Assembly: GCA_964520445.1 (NCBI GenBank)
Contig: CAZFNU010000035.1
Location: 1 to 8,015 of the forward strand
Reading direction: 5' to 3'
Length of the DNA: 8,015 bases
DNA from: CAZFNU01 sp964520445
GTDB taxonomy: Bacteria; Patescibacteriota; Minisyncoccia; UBA6257; JAKLIH01
In this document: one piece after another, positions 7,361 to 8,015 of the stretch
Layout: the number at the start of each line of letters is the position of its first letter
Position numbering within the stretch: position 1 is the stretch's first letter
Position numbers and translations under genes: made by a program
The notes under the pieces: generated by a model
The model's input: only the letters and a program-made list of their open reading frames with translations
Databases searched by the model: none
What the model was told of the DNA's origin: nothing

Positions 7361-7444
7361 ATTAATTAACTTTCCTCGGAATCGTCCTGCATGTGTCACA
7401 GACACATTGATTCCGAAAGCATTACTTTTATAAGGTTAATTAAT
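7361..7444. repeat. Nested inverted-repeat element of unknown function
   Basis: Three stems nest inside each other. ATTAATTAAC (7361-7370) pairs perfectly with GTTAATTAAT (7435-7444). TCGGAATC (7376-7383) pairs with GATTCCGA (7409-7416). ATGTGTC (7391-7397) pairs with GACACAT (7401-7407) around the loop ACA. One internal loop is strongly asymmetric (7 bases against 1). The centre is more GC-rich than its surroundings. It could be a structured RNA in the 3' region of the LamG transcript, a dispersed palindromic repeat, or a recombination site. It lacks a T-run typical of a terminator directly after the inner stems. Confidence 0.6.
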
Positions 7445-7456
7445 TTTTTAAAAATT

Positions 7457-8015
7457 CTACTGGTATCTTCCCCTAGTTTTGTTATATCTAGACATAACCT
7501 CATCCGCACTCAATCCCCTATTATATATTCTTACTTCATCAAGAGAACCGTCGGTGAGTTTATAGTTACCTGAATTATAAGCTCCTATATATTTTGCTCT
7601 ATTAATTGACGGAAATTGCGGGGTTCCTGAAAGATTTAAAGTAGCTCCAAATTGAACTCCATTTCTATAAGCTTTCAATGTTTTATTTGTATAATCACAA
7701 ACTACAACTATATGAAGTCATTGATTATCTAGATTTTGAAAAAAGTTAGAAAAAATATTAGTAGATTGCGATGTTATGGTTGCATATTGTCACAAAAGAG
7801 TGTTAGAGTTCGCACCTCTATGTATTCAAAGAAAACTATTCATATCGGCTAGACTATTATCGCTTATTATTCCCTGAAATACAGTGGCATTCAATTTACT
7901 CTTCATCCACGCCTCAATCGTAAGTATCCCTGTATTAGGTATAGCAAAGGAAGGGGTTTGGATATAATCAGCTCCTACAGCATCTCAGTATAATGTCATC
8001 TCACCTGATGTTAAT
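7457..8015 (-). CDS. LamG / concanavalin A-like domain surface protein, C-terminal part (5' end outside window), four UGA codons read as Trp
   Basis: The visible 185 codons encode a LamG_3-type (ConA-like glucanase/lectin) beta-sandwich at the C-terminus of a larger protein. Landmarks in order are TIEAWMKS, then NQWLHIVVV, KAYRNGVQFG (the common Y-x-N-G-V turn), and DGSLDEVRIYNRGLSADEV, which closes the domain; the protein ends 12 residues later at a TAG. TGA encodes four Trp residues (at 7985-7987, 7826-7828, 7790-7792 and 7718-7720). The one in NQWLH matches the nearly invariant Trp of this family's W-x-H motif. TGG is used once, in EAW. LamG domains bind carbohydrate or protein ligands at the cell surface. 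In Patescibacteria such domains often sit on prepilin-like N-termini, which cannot be checked here. It converges on the 3D-domain gene. Confidence 0.88.

Noticed and set aside
7391..7573. Plus-strand open frame starting in the nested palindrome
   Set aside because: It starts inside an inverted repeat and runs antisense to the end of the LamG gene, with no recognisable domain.

Overview
The window is AT-rich (about 30% G+C by eye) and uses a non-standard genetic code: UGA is read as tryptophan. Under the standard code five of the eight genes would be broken by in-frame TGA codons. I count 20 such codons and no in-frame TAA, TAG or frameshift. All seven complete genes end in TAA, and the truncated LamG gene ends in TAG. 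Where a TGA falls in a conserved motif the expected residue is Trp, most clearly in glycyl-tRNA synthetase, so the glycine meaning known from Absconditabacteria and Gracilibacteria does not fit. All coordinates below assume translation table 4.

The gene content suggests a small-genome Patescibacteria (CPR)-like bacterium. It includes a type IV prepilin, a LamG surface protein, a 3D-domain protein, a single-pass protein with DUF11-like repeats, and a tight recO-glyS-M16-AI-2E-smpB operon. The best-known UGA=Trp group, the Mollicutes, usually lacks prepilins and this set of surface proteins. The taxonomic placement is inference.

Layout, right to left on the minus strand: recO (5974-6615), a membrane-anchored repeat protein (4223-5956), glyS (2896-4212), an M16 peptidase (1589-2893), an AI-2E family membrane protein (542-1579) and smpB (102-539). 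The gaps are 17, 10, 2, 9 and 2 bases, so this looks like one six-gene operon transcribed from a promoter region near 6640-6690. At the far left, the first 21 codons of a prepilin gene (1-63, minus) follow their own promoter, placed so that the transcript may begin at the start codon.

On the right, a divergent plus-strand gene (6787-7302) encodes an exported 3D-domain protein. It has a near-consensus extended -10 promoter and a short leader with a terminator-like hairpin. It converges on a LamG protein gene (minus, 7457 to beyond the window). The 154 bases between them hold a perfect 36-base inverted repeat (a likely bidirectional terminator) and a nested inverted-repeat element of unknown function (7361-7444).

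The operon mixes housekeeping genes (DNA repair, tRNA charging, ribosome rescue) with envelope genes (anchored repeat protein, peptidase, membrane transporter). The flanking genes are also exported or surface proteins. No convincing Shine-Dalgarno sequence precedes any gene whose start is visible. No tRNA, rRNA, CRISPR or mobile element was seen.
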